Positions 55,589-64,000 of a DNA stretch of 64,000 nt are shown in pieces. The notes beneath the pieces were generated by a model. That model was not told the origin of the DNA. It saw nothing but the letters and a program-made list of their open reading frames with translations, and made no database searches. This DNA comes from Streptomyces tendae (GTDB lineage: Bacteria > Actinomycetota > Actinomycetes > Streptomycetales > Streptomycetaceae), in the NCBI RefSeq assembly GCF_008632955.1, contig NZ_CP043959.1, forward strand, positions 992,001 through 1,056,000, in the 5' to 3' direction. The position numbers were made by a program, and so were the translations under genes. How positions within the stretch are numbered: position 1 is the first letter of the stretch; the number at the start of each line of letters is the position of its first letter.

Positions 55589-58228
55589 GTGAGCGAGATA
55601 CCAGCGAAGGCCACGGAGTCCGAGGACTCGACGGGAGGCTTGAGGGACGAGGCCGCCGACGGCCTCGTATCCGGCGATGCCCCGTCCGGTGACGCGATGT
55701 GGCAGACCGCCCCGCCCGGCTCCATGTACGACTACATCAAGGTCGCCTCCTTCTCCATCGGCCCCGACGGGCTGGTGGACCAGTGGAGCCTGCGCGCCGA
55801 GCAGATCTTCGGCATCCCCGCGGAGCGCGCCGTCGGCATGGACCCGATCGAGGCGTTCCTCGAGCCCGTCCGCAGGGAGCGCGGCCAGCGCAAGATGGCC
55901 GAGATCCTCGACGGCCGGGAGTGGACGGGTGTGGTGCCGTTCCGGCTGCCCGCCGACCTGGCCGGGGACGAGCGCGAGCGGGAGGGCATCGCCGAGGTCT
56001 ACGTCATGCCGACGCGGACCGAGGCGGGCGAGAAGGCCGCCGTCTGCATCGTCGTCGACGTCCGCACCCTGCGCCGTATCGAGACGGATCTGGCCGCCTC
56101 GCAGGCCATATTCGGCCAATCTCCCTTCGGTTTCCTGCTGATCGACCCCGACCTGCGGGTCCGCCGGGCCAACCAGCGTTTCGCGTCCCTCTTCGGCGGC
56201 ACCCCGGACGACCACCGCGGCAAGGGGGTCCACGACTACCTGCCGCGCGGGGAGGCCGAGCGGGTCGCGGCGACCCTGCGCCGGGTGCTGCAGACCGGCG
56301 AGTCGATCACGGACATGCACGTCACCGGGTTCGTCCCGGGGTCCGACGAGCGCCGCCACTGGTCCGTCAACCTCTACCGCGTGCACAGCGGAAGCGGCCG
56401 TCCGATCGGCATCTCCTGGCTCGGCACGGACATCACCGCCCGGCGCGCCGCCGCCCGGGAGGCCGCCGCCGCGCGGCGCAATCTCGCCCTTCTCAACGAG
56501 GCGGGCGCGCGCATCGGCAACTCCCTCGACCTGGAGACCACCGCCCGCGAACTCCTCGACGTGGTGGTGCCCGGCTTCTGCGACCTGGCCACCGTCGACC
56601 TGTACCAGGGCCTGCTGGCCGGTGACGAGACCCCGCCGGGGCTCGCCGACGGCAGCGCCGAGGTGCGCCGGGTCGCCTTCGCCAGCGCCGTCTCCGACGG
56701 ACCCTTCAGCGGCACCGGGGAACCGGTGAAGCTGGGTGCCGTCCACCACTACCCCTTCAACTCGGCCTGCGCGGACGCTCTGCGCACCGCCCGCCCGCAG
56801 GCCGTGCCCGGCGAGGAGGGCGGCCTGGTGCAGTCCACGCTCGCGGTGCCGATGGTCGCCCACGACACCGTGGTGGGCCTCGCCCAGTTCGCCCGCACCA
56901 AGGGCAGCGAGCCGTTCGGGGACCGGGACCGCGACCTCGCCGTGGAACTGGCCGCGCGGGCCGCCGTCTGCATCGACAACGCCCGGCTGTACCGGCGCGA
57001 GCACGAACGCGCCCTGATACTGCAGCGGTCCCTGCTCCCGCCCGGCGACCCGGAGGCGTCCGGCCTGGACATCGCCTGCCGCTACCTCCCCGGCAACGCG
57101 GCGACCGGCCGGCCCAGCGAGGTCGGCGGCGACTGGTTCGACGTCATCGAACTGCCCGGCCACCGCACCGCCCTGGTCGTCGGCGACGTCATGGGCCGCG
57201 GCCTGCGCGCGGCCGTCGCCATGGGCGAACTGCGCACCGCCGTACGCACCCTGGCCCAGCTTGACCTCGAACCTGCCGAGGTGCTGTCCCAGTTGGACGA
57301 GATCGCCCGGGGCCTCGGCGCACCCGGCGGCCCCTCCCAGGCGTTCGCCGGAGGTGTCCAGCAGGCCACCCGCGCCGCCCGCCGCCCGCGCGAGGCGGAC
57401 CTCTCCGAGGTCTACCTGGCCACCTGCGTCTACGCCGTGTACGACTCCGTCACCCGGCGCTGCACCTTCGCCAACGCGGGCCATCTGCCGCCCGTCCTGG
57501 TGGAGCCCGGCGAGACCGCGCTGATGCTGGACGTGCCGCCCGGCATGCCGCTCGGCGTCGGCGGGGAGCCCTTCGAGGAGGTGGAGGTCGAACTGCCCGA
57601 AGGCGCGCTGCTCGCGCTCTACACGGACGGACTGGTCGAAAGCCGGGATCATCCCCTCGACGAGGGCCTGCAGGCCTTCGTGGGCGCCCTCACGGACCCC
57701 TCCGCCCCGCTGGAGGACGTCTGCGACCACGTCCTGAACACCCTGGACACCCATCACGGCGAGGACGACATCGCCCTGCTGATGGCACGGGTACAGGGCC
57801 TGCCCGCCGACTCCGTGGGCGACTGGACCCTGCCGCGTGAGCCGCGCAGCGTGGGCCGGGCCCGCGAGTACGCTCGCGCCCAGCTGCTGGCCTGGGACAT
57901 GGAGCCCCTGGTCGACACCACCGAGTTGCTGGTCAGTGAGCTGGTCACCAACGCCCTGCGGTACGGAGAGGGAGAGATAAGACTCCGTCTGCTGCTCGAC
58001 CGCACGCTGGTCTGCGAGGTCTGGGACTCCGGCCTGGTCCAGCCCCGCAGACGGCGGGCCCGTGACACCGACGAGGGTGGCCGCGGCCTCCAGCTCGTCG
58101 GACTGCTCAGCGCCGCCTGGGGCTCACGCCGTACGCCCCGGGGCAAGACCGTGTGGTTCGAGCTGCCGCTGCCCGGCACCGACACCGTCCTCACCGATCC
58201 GGCGGAGGCGCTGCTCAGCCTGTTCTGA
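55589..58228 (+). CDS. PAS-GAF-SpoIIE phosphatase with C-terminal HATPase
   Basis: 879 residues: two PAS domains (about 45-165 and 172-285; FSIGPDGLVDQWSLRAEQIF, FGFLLIDPDLRVRRANQRFA), a GAF domain (about 300-465), a PP2C SpoIIE phosphatase (about 490-735; GGDWFDVIELPG, GDVMGRGLRAAVAMGEL, YTDGLVES, EDDIALLMAR) and a C-terminal anti-sigma-type ATPase (about 755-870; LLVSELVTNALRYG, DEGGRGLQLVGLLSA). GGAGGGG lies 9 nt before GTG 55589. It is the same architecture as the gene at 26793 plus PAS sensors, and its ATPase closely resembles the 54911 product. Confidence 0.92.
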   Translation: MSEIPAKATESEDSTGGLRDEAADGLVSGDAPSGDAMWQTAPPGSMYDYIKVASFSIGPDGLVDQWSLRAEQIFGIPAERAVGMDPIEAFLEPVRRERGQRKMAEILDGREWTGVVPFRLPADLAGDEREREGIAEVYVMPTRTEAGEKAAVCIVVDVRTLRRIETDLAASQAIFGQSPFGFLLIDPDLRVRRANQRFASLFGGTPDDHRGKGVHDYLPRGEAERVAATLRRVLQTGESITDMHVTGFVPGSDERRHWSVNLYRVHSGSGRPIGISWLGTDITARRAAAREAAAARRNLALLNEAGARIGNSLDLETTARELLDVVVPGFCDLATVDLYQGLLAGDETPPGLADGSAEVRRVAFASAVSDGPFSGTGEPVKLGAVHHYPFNSACADALRTARPQAVPGEEGGLVQSTLAVPMVAHDTVVGLAQFARTKGSEPFGDRDRDLAVELAARAAVCIDNARLYRREHERALILQRSLLPPGDPEASGLDIACRYLPGNAATGRPSEVGGDWFDVIELPGHRTALVVGDVMGRGLRAAVAMGELRTAVRTLAQLDLEPAEVLSQLDEIARGLGAPGGPSQAFAGGVQQATRAARRPREADLSEVYLATCVYAVYDSVTRRCTFANAGHLPPVLVEPGETALMLDVPPGMPLGVGGEPFEEVEVELPEGALLALYTDGLVESRDHPLDEGLQAFVGALTDPSAPLEDVCDHVLNTLDTHHGEDDIALLMARVQGLPADSVGDWTLPREPRSVGRAREYARAQLLAWDMEPLVDTTELLVSELVTNALRYGEGEIRLRLLLDRTLVCEVWDSGLVQPRRRRARDTDEGGRGLQLVGLLSAAWGSRRTPRGKTVWFELPLPGTDTVLTDPAEALLSLF

Positions 58229-58340
58229 CGCCCCGTCGACCGTGCCGTGACCCTTCGTGATCATGGTGCCGGGACCGCAACCAGGACACCCGTTCCCCTC
58301 GTCCTCACCCGCAACATCCGACGACGAGGGGAACGGCGGC

Positions 58341-59459
58341 ATGGACCACACGGAGTCGCGGGACGGGACGGCCGGTGCGGGCGAGCGCAGGGACGACCCG
58401 CAGGCCACGCCCGAGCCCGAGCATGCGCCCGAGCCCGCGAAGAAGCGCCGCAGACCCTGGGTGCGCCGGGCCAGACGCACCGCCCTCGTGCTCGCGCTCG
58501 TGATCGTCGTGCCGCTCCTCGCCATCGAGGCCACGCTGCGCGTCAACTACATGGGCGACCCGGCGGACGGCACCCACACCCGGAACCGGGACGCCATGTG
58601 GCTCGGGCACGCCTGGGTCGACGGGCGCAAGAAGGACGCCGACGTCACGGCCCTCGCCGGCCGGCTGAAGGACACCGGCATCCGGGACCTCTACGTCCAC
58701 ACCGGTCCCCTGGAGCACGACGGCACACTGCCGGCGTCGGTCCACCCGCGCGCCCGTTGGTTCATCGACGCGGTCCACCGGGAACTGCCGGGCGTCCGCG
58801 TCCAGGCGTTCCTCGGGGACGTCCTCGCCAACGGCGGCCCCGACGGCCTGGAGCTGAGCGACGGCGCCACCCGCGAGGAGGTGGTGCGCAGCGCCGGGCA
58901 GGTCCTCGACACCGGCTACGAGGGCGTCCACCTCGACCTGGAGCCCCTCCACTCCGACGACCAGGACTACCTCTCCCTGCTGGACGACCTGCGCGCCGTC
59001 ACCCGCGCCCGGGACGCGCAGCTGTCCGTGGCCGCCCACCAGATCGACCCGCTGCCGCACCTCCACACGGTCGCCGGCTTCGTCGCCGACCACCCCAAGT
59101 GGTGGTCGCAGAAGTTCTTCGGGCAGGTGGCCCGGCGCGTCGACCAGATCGCCGTGATGTCGTACGACACCGCGCGCCCCTTCGAGAGCACCTACGGCGG
59201 GTACGTGGCCCAGCAGACGTCGCTCGCGCTGGAGGTCACCCCGCCCACCACCCACCTGCTGATGGGGCTGCCCTTCTACTACGAGAGCAACCCCAGCCAC
59301 TGGGGTCACGCCGAGACGGTCGCCGCCGCCGTGCGCGGAGCCCGGCTGGGACTGTCCCGGACCGACCCCGACCGGGAGCTCTTCGGCCTCGCGCCGTACA
59401 TCGACTTCGCGGCGACGGAGACCAACTGGGACGAGTACCGGGACGGCTGGGTCCGCTGA
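58341..59459 (+). CDS. Membrane-anchored glycoside-hydrolase-like protein
   Basis: 372 residues: basic cytoplasmic start, one membrane anchor (about 45-68, LVLALVIVVPLLAIEATL), then an extracellular TIM-barrel-like domain. The GYEGVHLDLEPLHSDDQD segment resembles the catalytic D-x-E strand of family 18-like glycosidases, and AVMSYDTARPFESTYG fits the later barrel strand with a Tyr/Asp. It would act on a wall or extracellular sugar polymer. ATG 58341 has GAGGGG at about 8 nt. It converges on sdhB with a 4-bp gap. Confidence 0.7.
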   Translation: MDHTESRDGTAGAGERRDDPQATPEPEHAPEPAKKRRRPWVRRARRTALVLALVIVVPLLAIEATLRVNYMGDPADGTHTRNRDAMWLGHAWVDGRKKDADVTALAGRLKDTGIRDLYVHTGPLEHDGTLPASVHPRARWFIDAVHRELPGVRVQAFLGDVLANGGPDGLELSDGATREEVVRSAGQVLDTGYEGVHLDLEPLHSDDQDYLSLLDDLRAVTRARDAQLSVAAHQIDPLPHLHTVAGFVADHPKWWSQKFFGQVARRVDQIAVMSYDTARPFESTYGGYVAQQTSLALEVTPPTTHLLMGLPFYYESNPSHWGHAETVAAAVRGARLGLSRTDPDRELFGLAPYIDFAATETNWDEYRDGWVR

Positions 59460-59463
59460 CCCT

Positions 59464-60231
59464 TCAGGACCGGCGGCGGATCTTGTTCCCCAGCCACACC
59501 AGCGGGTCGTACTTGCGGTCCACCGCCCGTTCCTTCAGCGGGATCAGGGCGTTGTCGGTGATCTTGATGCCCTCGGGGCAGACCTCCGTGCAGCACTTGG
59601 TGATGTTGCAGTAGCCGAGGCCGTGGTCCTCCTGGGCCGCGCGCCTGCGGTCCAGGCCGGTGTCCTCGGCCGCGTCCAGCGGGTGCATGTCCAGCTCCGC
59701 GACCCGCATCAGGAAGCGCGGCCCGGCGAACGCCGGCTTGTTCTCCTCGTGGTCGCGGACGACATGGCAGGTGTCCTGGCACAGGAAGCACTCGATGCAC
59801 TTGCGGAACTCCTGCGAGCGGTCCACGTCCTCCTGCATCATCCGGTACTCGCCCGGCACGACCCCGGCCGGCGGCACGAACGCCGGGACCTCGCGCGCCT
59901 TGGCGTAGTTGAACCCGACGTCCGTCACCAGGTCCCGGATCACCGGGAACGCCCGCAGCGGGGTCACGGTGATCGTCTCGTCCCGGCCGAACACCGACAT
60001 ACGGGTCATGCACAGCAGCCGGGGGCGGCCGTTGATCTCCGCCGAGCACGAACCGCACTTGCCGGCCTTGCAGTTCCAGCGCACGGCGAGGTCGGGGGCC
60101 TGGGTGGCCTGGAGGCGGTGGATGATGTCGAGGACCACCTCGCCGTCGTTCACCTCGACCGCGAAGTCCTCCAGGCCGCCTCCGTCGACGTCCCCCCGCC
60201 ACACCTTGAAGCGGGCCTCGTAGCTGCTCAC
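59464..60231 (-). CDS. sdhB: Succinate dehydrogenase iron-sulphur subunit (Sdh1 type)
   Basis: 255 residues. Ligands for three clusters are clear: WNCKAGKCGSCSAEINGRPR with a later LLC for [2Fe-2S]; CIECFLCQDTCH and then CNITKCCTEVCPEG for [4Fe-4S] and [3Fe-4S]. Electrons pass from the flavoprotein to the membrane subunit. GTG 60231 overlaps the sdhA stop (GTGA). Confidence 0.93.
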   Translation of the reverse strand: MSSYEARFKVWRGDVDGGGLEDFAVEVNDGEVVLDIIHRLQATQAPDLAVRWNCKAGKCGSCSAEINGRPRLLCMTRMSVFGRDETITVTPLRAFPVIRDLVTDVGFNYAKAREVPAFVPPAGVVPGEYRMMQEDVDRSQEFRKCIECFLCQDTCHVVRDHEENKPAFAGPRFLMRVAELDMHPLDAAEDTGLDRRRAAQEDHGLGYCNITKCCTEVCPEGIKITDNALIPLKERAVDRKYDPLVWLGNKIRRRS

Positions 60232-62201
60232 TCGTAGAGCTCCTCTTCGGCCAGGTACTTGACCAGCTCGTCCTTCTCGAACAGGGCGAGCAGGTCGGGG
60301 CGGATGGGTTCGGTGGTCTCACGGGTCAGGGTGATCCGGCCGGGCACCGCGTCCGTGGCGGCGAGTCCGCCCGAGGGGTCGGCGAGCGAACACAGCAGGT
60401 TGACGTTGCGCCAGGCGCGGTCCATACCGGCGTGGTCCTCTCGGGTGTGGCCGCCGCGCGACTCGGTGCGCTCCAGTGCCGCCCGGGCCACGCACTCGCT
60501 GACCAGCAGCATGTTCCGCAGGTCCAGCGCGAGGTGCCAGCCGGGGTTGAACTGCCGGTGGCCCTCCACGCCCGCGCGACGGGCCCGTGTCCGCAGCTCG
60601 GCGAGTTTCTCCAGGGCCTGCTCCATCTCGTGCTCGCGGCGGATGATGCCGACCAGGTCGTTCATCGTCTGCTGCAGTTCCTGGTGCACGGTGTAGGGGT
60701 TCTCCGGCGGTCCCCCGGCCGGTTCCTCGCCCTCCGCGGAGAACGGGCGCAGCGCCTCCGCGGCGGCCGTGTCGACCTCCGCGTCGTCCACCCGGGGGCG
60801 TGCGGAGCCCGCTGCGCTCGCGTACTCGGCCGCGTGCCAGCCGGCCCGACGGCCGAAGACCAGCAGGTCGGACAGCGAGTTGCCGCCGAGCCGGTTGGAG
60901 CCGTGCATCCCGCCCGCGACCTCACCGGCGGCGAACAGCCCCGGCACACCGCGCGCCGCCGCCGAGTCGGAGTCGACGGCGATGCCGCCCATCACGTAGT
61001 GGCAGGTCGGGCCGACCTCCATCGGCTCGGCGGTGATGTCGACGTCCGCCAGCTCCTTGAACTGGTGGTACATCGACGGCAGCCGGCGCTTGATGACCTC
61101 GGCCGGCATGCGCGTGGAGACGTCCAGGAAGACTCCGCCGTGCGGGGAGCCGCGACCCGCCTTGACCTCGGCGTTGATGGCGCGGGCGACCTCGTCGCGG
61201 GGGAGCAGTTCGGGCGGACGGCGGTTGTGGTCCGGGTCGTCGTACCAGCGGTCCGCCTCCTCCTCGGACTGCGCGTACTTCTCCTTGAAGACGTCCGGGA
61301 CGTAGTCGAACATGAACCGCTTGCCCTCGGAGTTGCGCAGCACCCCGCCGTCGCCGCGCACCGACTCGGTGACCAGGATGCCCTTCACCGACGGCGGCCA
61401 GACCATGCCCGTGGGGTGGAACTGCACGAACTCCATGTTCAGCAGCGGCGCCCCCGCGAGGAGCGCCAGCGCGTGTCCGTCGCCGGTGTACTCCCAGGAG
61501 TTCGACGTGACCTTGAAGGACTTGCCGATGCCGCCGGTCGCGATCACCACGGCCGGTGCCTCCAGGACGAAGAAGCGGCCCGACTCCCGCTCGTAACCGA
61601 AGACCCCGCTCACCTTCCCCCCGCCTTCGGCCGGGGGGACCCCCATCCCGCTTCGCTCCCCGTCCTTCAGCACCCGGGTGACCGTGCACTCCTGGAAGAC
61701 CTTCAGCCGGGACTCGTAATCACCGGTCTCCCGGAAGTCCTCCTGCTGGAGCGCGACGATCTTCTGCTGGAGGGTGCGGATCAGCTCCAGGCCGGTGCGG
61801 TCGCCCACGTGCGCCAGGCGCGGATACTCGTGGCCGCCGAAGTTGCGCTGGGAGATCCGGCCGTCCTCGGTCCGGTCGAACAGCGCCCCCCAGGTCTCCA
61901 GCTCCCAGACGCGCTGGGGCGCCTCCTGGGCGTGCAGCTCGGCCATCCGCCACTGGTTGAGGAACTTGCCGCCGCGCAGGGTGTCGCGGAAGTGCACCTG
62001 CCAGTTGTCCCCGGAGTTGACGTTGCCCATCGCCGCCGCGATGCCGCCCTCCGCCATCACGGTGTGCGCCTTGCCGAACAGCGACTTGCAGATCACGGCC
62101 GTACGGGCGCCCCGCTCGCGCGCCTCGATCGCGGCGCGCAGGCCCGCGCCGCCGGCCCCGACCACGACGACGTCCCACTCCTGTCGGTCGACCACGGACA
62201 T
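60228..62201 (-). CDS. sdhA: Succinate dehydrogenase/fumarate reductase flavoprotein subunit
   Basis: 657 residues. FAD-binding VVVVGAGGAGLRAAIEA, covalent-FAD His in KAHTVMAEGGIAAAM, QFHPTGMVWP, the catalytic Arg/His region and HYVMGGIAVD, then the capping C-terminal domain. It oxidises succinate to fumarate; fumarate feeds the two fumarases at 30-35 kb. Start ATG 62201. It is flanked by the membrane subunit (13 bp upstream of its start) and sdhB (overlap). Confidence 0.95.
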   Translation of the reverse strand: MSVVDRQEWDVVVVGAGGAGLRAAIEARERGARTAVICKSLFGKAHTVMAEGGIAAAMGNVNSGDNWQVHFRDTLRGGKFLNQWRMAELHAQEAPQRVWELETWGALFDRTEDGRISQRNFGGHEYPRLAHVGDRTGLELIRTLQQKIVALQQEDFRETGDYESRLKVFQECTVTRVLKDGERSGMGVPPAEGGGKVSGVFGYERESGRFFVLEAPAVVIATGGIGKSFKVTSNSWEYTGDGHALALLAGAPLLNMEFVQFHPTGMVWPPSVKGILVTESVRGDGGVLRNSEGKRFMFDYVPDVFKEKYAQSEEEADRWYDDPDHNRRPPELLPRDEVARAINAEVKAGRGSPHGGVFLDVSTRMPAEVIKRRLPSMYHQFKELADVDITAEPMEVGPTCHYVMGGIAVDSDSAAARGVPGLFAAGEVAGGMHGSNRLGGNSLSDLLVFGRRAGWHAAEYASAAGSARPRVDDAEVDTAAAEALRPFSAEGEEPAGGPPENPYTVHQELQQTMNDLVGIIRREHEMEQALEKLAELRTRARRAGVEGHRQFNPGWHLALDLRNMLLVSECVARAALERTESRGGHTREDHAGMDRAWRNVNLLCSLADPSGGLAATDAVPGRITLTRETTEPIRPDLLALFEKDELVKYLAEEELYE

Positions 62202-62216
62202 AGGTAAGGCCCCCAG

Positions 62217-63059
62217 CTAGAAGAAGCGCGGATCGTCGAAGACACCGGACGCGACGAGATAGACGTAGAAGTCGGCGAGCGCCACGCTCAGCAGCGAGGC
62301 CCAGGCGAGCTGCATGTGCCGGGCGTTGAGCCGGCCCACCCACTGCCACATCCGGTAGCGCACCGGATGCTTCGAAAAGTGCTTCAGCTTGCCGCCGACG
62401 ATGTGCCGGCAGGAGTGGCAGGAGACGGTGTACGCCCAGATCAGGGCGATGTTGAGCAGGAACACCAGGGTGCCGAGGCCCATGTGGCCCCATGCGTAGT
62501 GCTCGTCGCGGAAGGCGAGCACGGTGTCCCAGGTGAGCACGCAGGCGACCAGCAGCGCCGCGTAGAAGAAGTACCGGTGGATGTTCTGCAGGATCAGCGG
62601 GAAGCGGGTCTCGCCGGTGTACTTCGCGTGCGGTTCGGCGACCGCGCAGGCCGGCGGGGACGCCCAGAAGCCCCGGTAGTAGGCCTTGCGGTAGTAGTAG
62701 CAGGTCAGCCGGAAACCGAGCGGGAAGATCAGGATGATGATCGCCGGTGAGATGCCCCACCAGCCGCCGAACAGCTCCCAGTTCGGCCCGCCGCGCATCG
62801 GCACGCAGTTCTCCGCCAGGCACGGCGAGTAGAACGGCGAGACGTAGGGCGCCGCGTAGTAGTCGGCGTTCGCGAAGGCCCGCCAGGTCGAGTAGACGAC
62901 GAAGGCGAGCAGCCCGGCCGCGGTGGCGGCCGGGGCCAGCCACCAGCGGTCGGTCCGCAGGTGCGGGGCGGAGATCGCGGCGCGGGTGCCGGATCTCACG
63001 CCGCCGCGGTGATCGGGTTCGGTCGCAGGGGGTTCCGTACCAGTGGCCACGTCGTCCAC
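62217..63059 (-). CDS. sdhC: Succinate dehydrogenase membrane anchor, Sdh1-type
   Basis: 280 residues with five or six membrane helices and conserved His (ILQNIHRYFFYAALL, EHYAWGHMGLGTLVFL, SCHSCRHIVGG), similar in plan to the single anchor of mycobacterial Sdh1 (Rv0249c type) rather than the short SdhC/SdhD pair. It would hold haem and the quinone site. Operon order is anchor, flavoprotein, iron-sulphur. The name sdhC is by position. Confidence 0.82.
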   Translation of the reverse strand: MDDVATGTEPPATEPDHRGGVRSGTRAAISAPHLRTDRWWLAPAATAAGLLAFVVYSTWRAFANADYYAAPYVSPFYSPCLAENCVPMRGGPNWELFGGWWGISPAIIILIFPLGFRLTCYYYRKAYYRGFWASPPACAVAEPHAKYTGETRFPLILQNIHRYFFYAALLVACVLTWDTVLAFRDEHYAWGHMGLGTLVFLLNIALIWAYTVSCHSCRHIVGGKLKHFSKHPVRYRMWQWVGRLNARHMQLAWASLLSVALADFYVYLVASGVFDDPRFF

Positions 63060-63108
63060 TCCGGTAGGCGTCGGGGGTGCCGTGATCGGCGGGGCTCTCG
63101 GGCGGGGG

Positions 63109-63402
63109 TCAGGGTGCGCGGCGGTCGCGGGCCCCGAGTCCCTCGTCGTCGGTGTCCACCCACAGCGAGGGGTCGTAGGGGGTGTCGGAGATGGTCACGA
63201 GGTCGGGCCGCTTGGCCGGGCCCGCGGTGGCGACGGCGGTCTCCCGGAGCAGCGCGAGGCTCTCGCGCAGGTGGTTGGTGTCGGAGCGGACGCGACGCAT
63301 CTCCAGGCCGCCGCTGCCCAGCTGCTTCTCCAGGCGCCCCACCGACCGCATCAGGTCGTCGAGGCAGCGCTGGACGGTCGTCAGTTCCTCGTGCACGGAC
63401 AT
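63109..63402 (-). CDS. Hypothetical small coiled-coil protein upstream of sdh
   Basis: 97 residues, unrecognised. A helical N-terminal two-thirds (about 1-62; VQRCLDDLMRSVGRLEKQLG, TNHLRESLALLRETA) with heptad-like spacing, then an acidic tail (SLWVDTDDEGLGARD). Soluble. 49 bp upstream of the membrane-anchor gene on the same strand, so it may be the first gene of the sdh operon. ATG 63402 is the apparent start. Confidence 0.66.
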   Translation of the reverse strand: MSVHEELTTVQRCLDDLMRSVGRLEKQLGSGGLEMRRVRSDTNHLRESLALLRETAVATAGPAKRPDLVTISDTPYDPSLWVDTDDEGLGARDRRAP

Positions 63403-63714
63403 GACGTGACCTCACTTCCAGGGTCTTCCAGGCCCAAGGCGGTGCATCGGTCATGCGCCTGCGAGTGTTGCGCGTCACACCTTGCGCTGTGAAGGGATGT
63501 GCATCGATTGGCCGAGGCGCATGGGTGCATCGTGCGGTGCCCGGCGGCGTCGCGCCGGGTGCGTTGCGCCGCACGGGTGGGCTTGGCGTCCGGGGCCGCC
63601 GTGTCGCCGGGGGTTGCCGGACCGTTTCCTCTTCAGTGGGCCGCATACATCGGATGAGCGCCAAATACCACCAGCGTGATCTTCATGTCCGCGGCATTCC
63701 GGAGGTACCCAGAG

Positions 63715-64000
63715 ATGTCCCACGACGGCATCGGCCCGCGCGCGGTCCTGCGCTCGGTCGCCTTCCTCACCGCCGGCATGCTCACGGTGCCTGTGCTGGC
63801 CGGATGCGGCTCCGACGACCCGGCGGGCAAGCCACTCGCCGGGGCGGACGTCGCGCGCGCGGACCGCTCCGACGTCGCCGACGGCGGCACCCTGCGCTGG
63901 GCCGTGGACACCGTCCCGGACACCCTGAACACCTTCCAGGCCGACGCCGACGGCACCACCTCCCGGATCGCCGAGGCCGTCCTGCCGTCGATGTACCGCA
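63715..64000 (+). CDS. ABC transporter solute-binding lipoprotein (3' partial)
   Basis: The first 95 residues of a lipoprotein: signal peptide with lipobox VLAGC, then GGTLRWAVDTVPDTLNTFQA, the usual beginning of an SBP_bac_5 (oligopeptide) binding protein. It delivers peptide or a similar solute to an ABC permease beyond the window. GGAGG lies 9 nt before ATG 63715. The place and family suit the approach to a bldK-like oligopeptide locus, but that cannot be confirmed here. Confidence 0.82.
   Translation, partial: MSHDGIGPRAVLRSVAFLTAGMLTVPVLAGCGSDDPAGKPLAGADVARADRSDVADGGTLRWAVDTVPDTLNTFQADADGTTSRIAEAVLPSMYR

Overview
The window is chromosomal DNA from a high-GC actinomycete, almost certainly a Streptomyces. 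The evidence is strong G/C bias at third codon positions, many GTG starts, 4-base start/stop overlaps, a WhiB-like regulator, Streptomyces-type housekeeping repeats, and a gene order that from memory matches the S. coelicolor core around SCO50xx-SCO51xx (ahpCD/oxyR, fumarases, glpX, xseAB, ispH, ppgK, ychF, sdh, then the approach to bldK). That synteny is recalled, not computed. I saw no tRNA, rRNA, CRISPR array or intact transposase.

Layout. 1-5.8 kb: end of a Tad/Flp pilus locus (TadB and TadC membrane proteins, an embedded histidine kinase/response regulator pair, a Flp pilin, a TadE/G-like protein, a lipoprotein, an OmpA-like protein). 5.8-10 kb: DUF192 protein, an overlapping lipoprotein/secreted protein pair, an LLM flavin oxidoreductase and a methyltransferase. 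10-10.5 kb: a gene-free stretch ending in a textbook terminator, a candidate small RNA. 10.5-16.6 kb: a proline-rich membrane protein (frameshifted here), cis-prenyl transferase, PIN-PhoH protein, secreted transglycosylase and AI-2E family transporter, whose stop codon lies in the inverted repeat of a MITE-like element. 16.8-19 kb: ahpC-ahpD diverging from oxyR. 19-22.6 kb: PadR regulator, ABC ATPase and an FtsX permease split by a 31-bp-period duplication. 22.8-29.9 kb: ribbon-helix-helix protein and SPFH protein, class A PBP, SpoIIE-type phosphatase, DUF402 protein. 30-38 kb: class II fumarase, secreted M28 peptidase, class I fumarase, DUF1707 protein, WhiB-like protein, GlpX, DUF4245 protein. 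38-44.5 kb: nitroreductase-family enzyme, exonuclease VII subunits, IspH, polyphosphate glucokinase, DUF6542 protein and YchF. 44.5-50 kb is the most accessory-looking part: an SNF2 helicase, a deletion scar joining the 5' ends of two converging genes, a 25-codon ORF with a strong ribosome site, and a PAP2 phosphatase. 50-59.5 kb: subtilisin-like protease, DUF4190 protein, GntR regulator, 45-bp minisatellite, small SPOR-like protein, NUDIX, anti-sigma-like ATPase, a large PAS/GAF/SpoIIE phosphatase and a membrane-anchored glycosidase-like protein. 59.5-63.4 kb: a three-gene succinate dehydrogenase operon resembling mycobacterial Sdh1. The window ends inside an ABC solute-binding lipoprotein gene.

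Functional themes are central carbon metabolism and respiration (two fumarases, GlpX, polyphosphate glucokinase, Sdh), envelope building and surface proteins (Tad pilus, prenyl transferase, PBP, transglycosylase, secreted proteases), peroxide defence, and several likely regulatory switches (PadR, SpoIIE phosphatases with anti-sigma-type ATPases, WhiB-like, GntR).

Quality caution: three genes (the proline-rich membrane protein, xseA, ispH) carry one-base losses, most of them in short C/G runs. The three losses in xseA sum to one codon, and ispH is essential, so homopolymer undercalling in the assembly is the likeliest cause. The split permease and the 47.3-kb scar do not fit that pattern and may be real.
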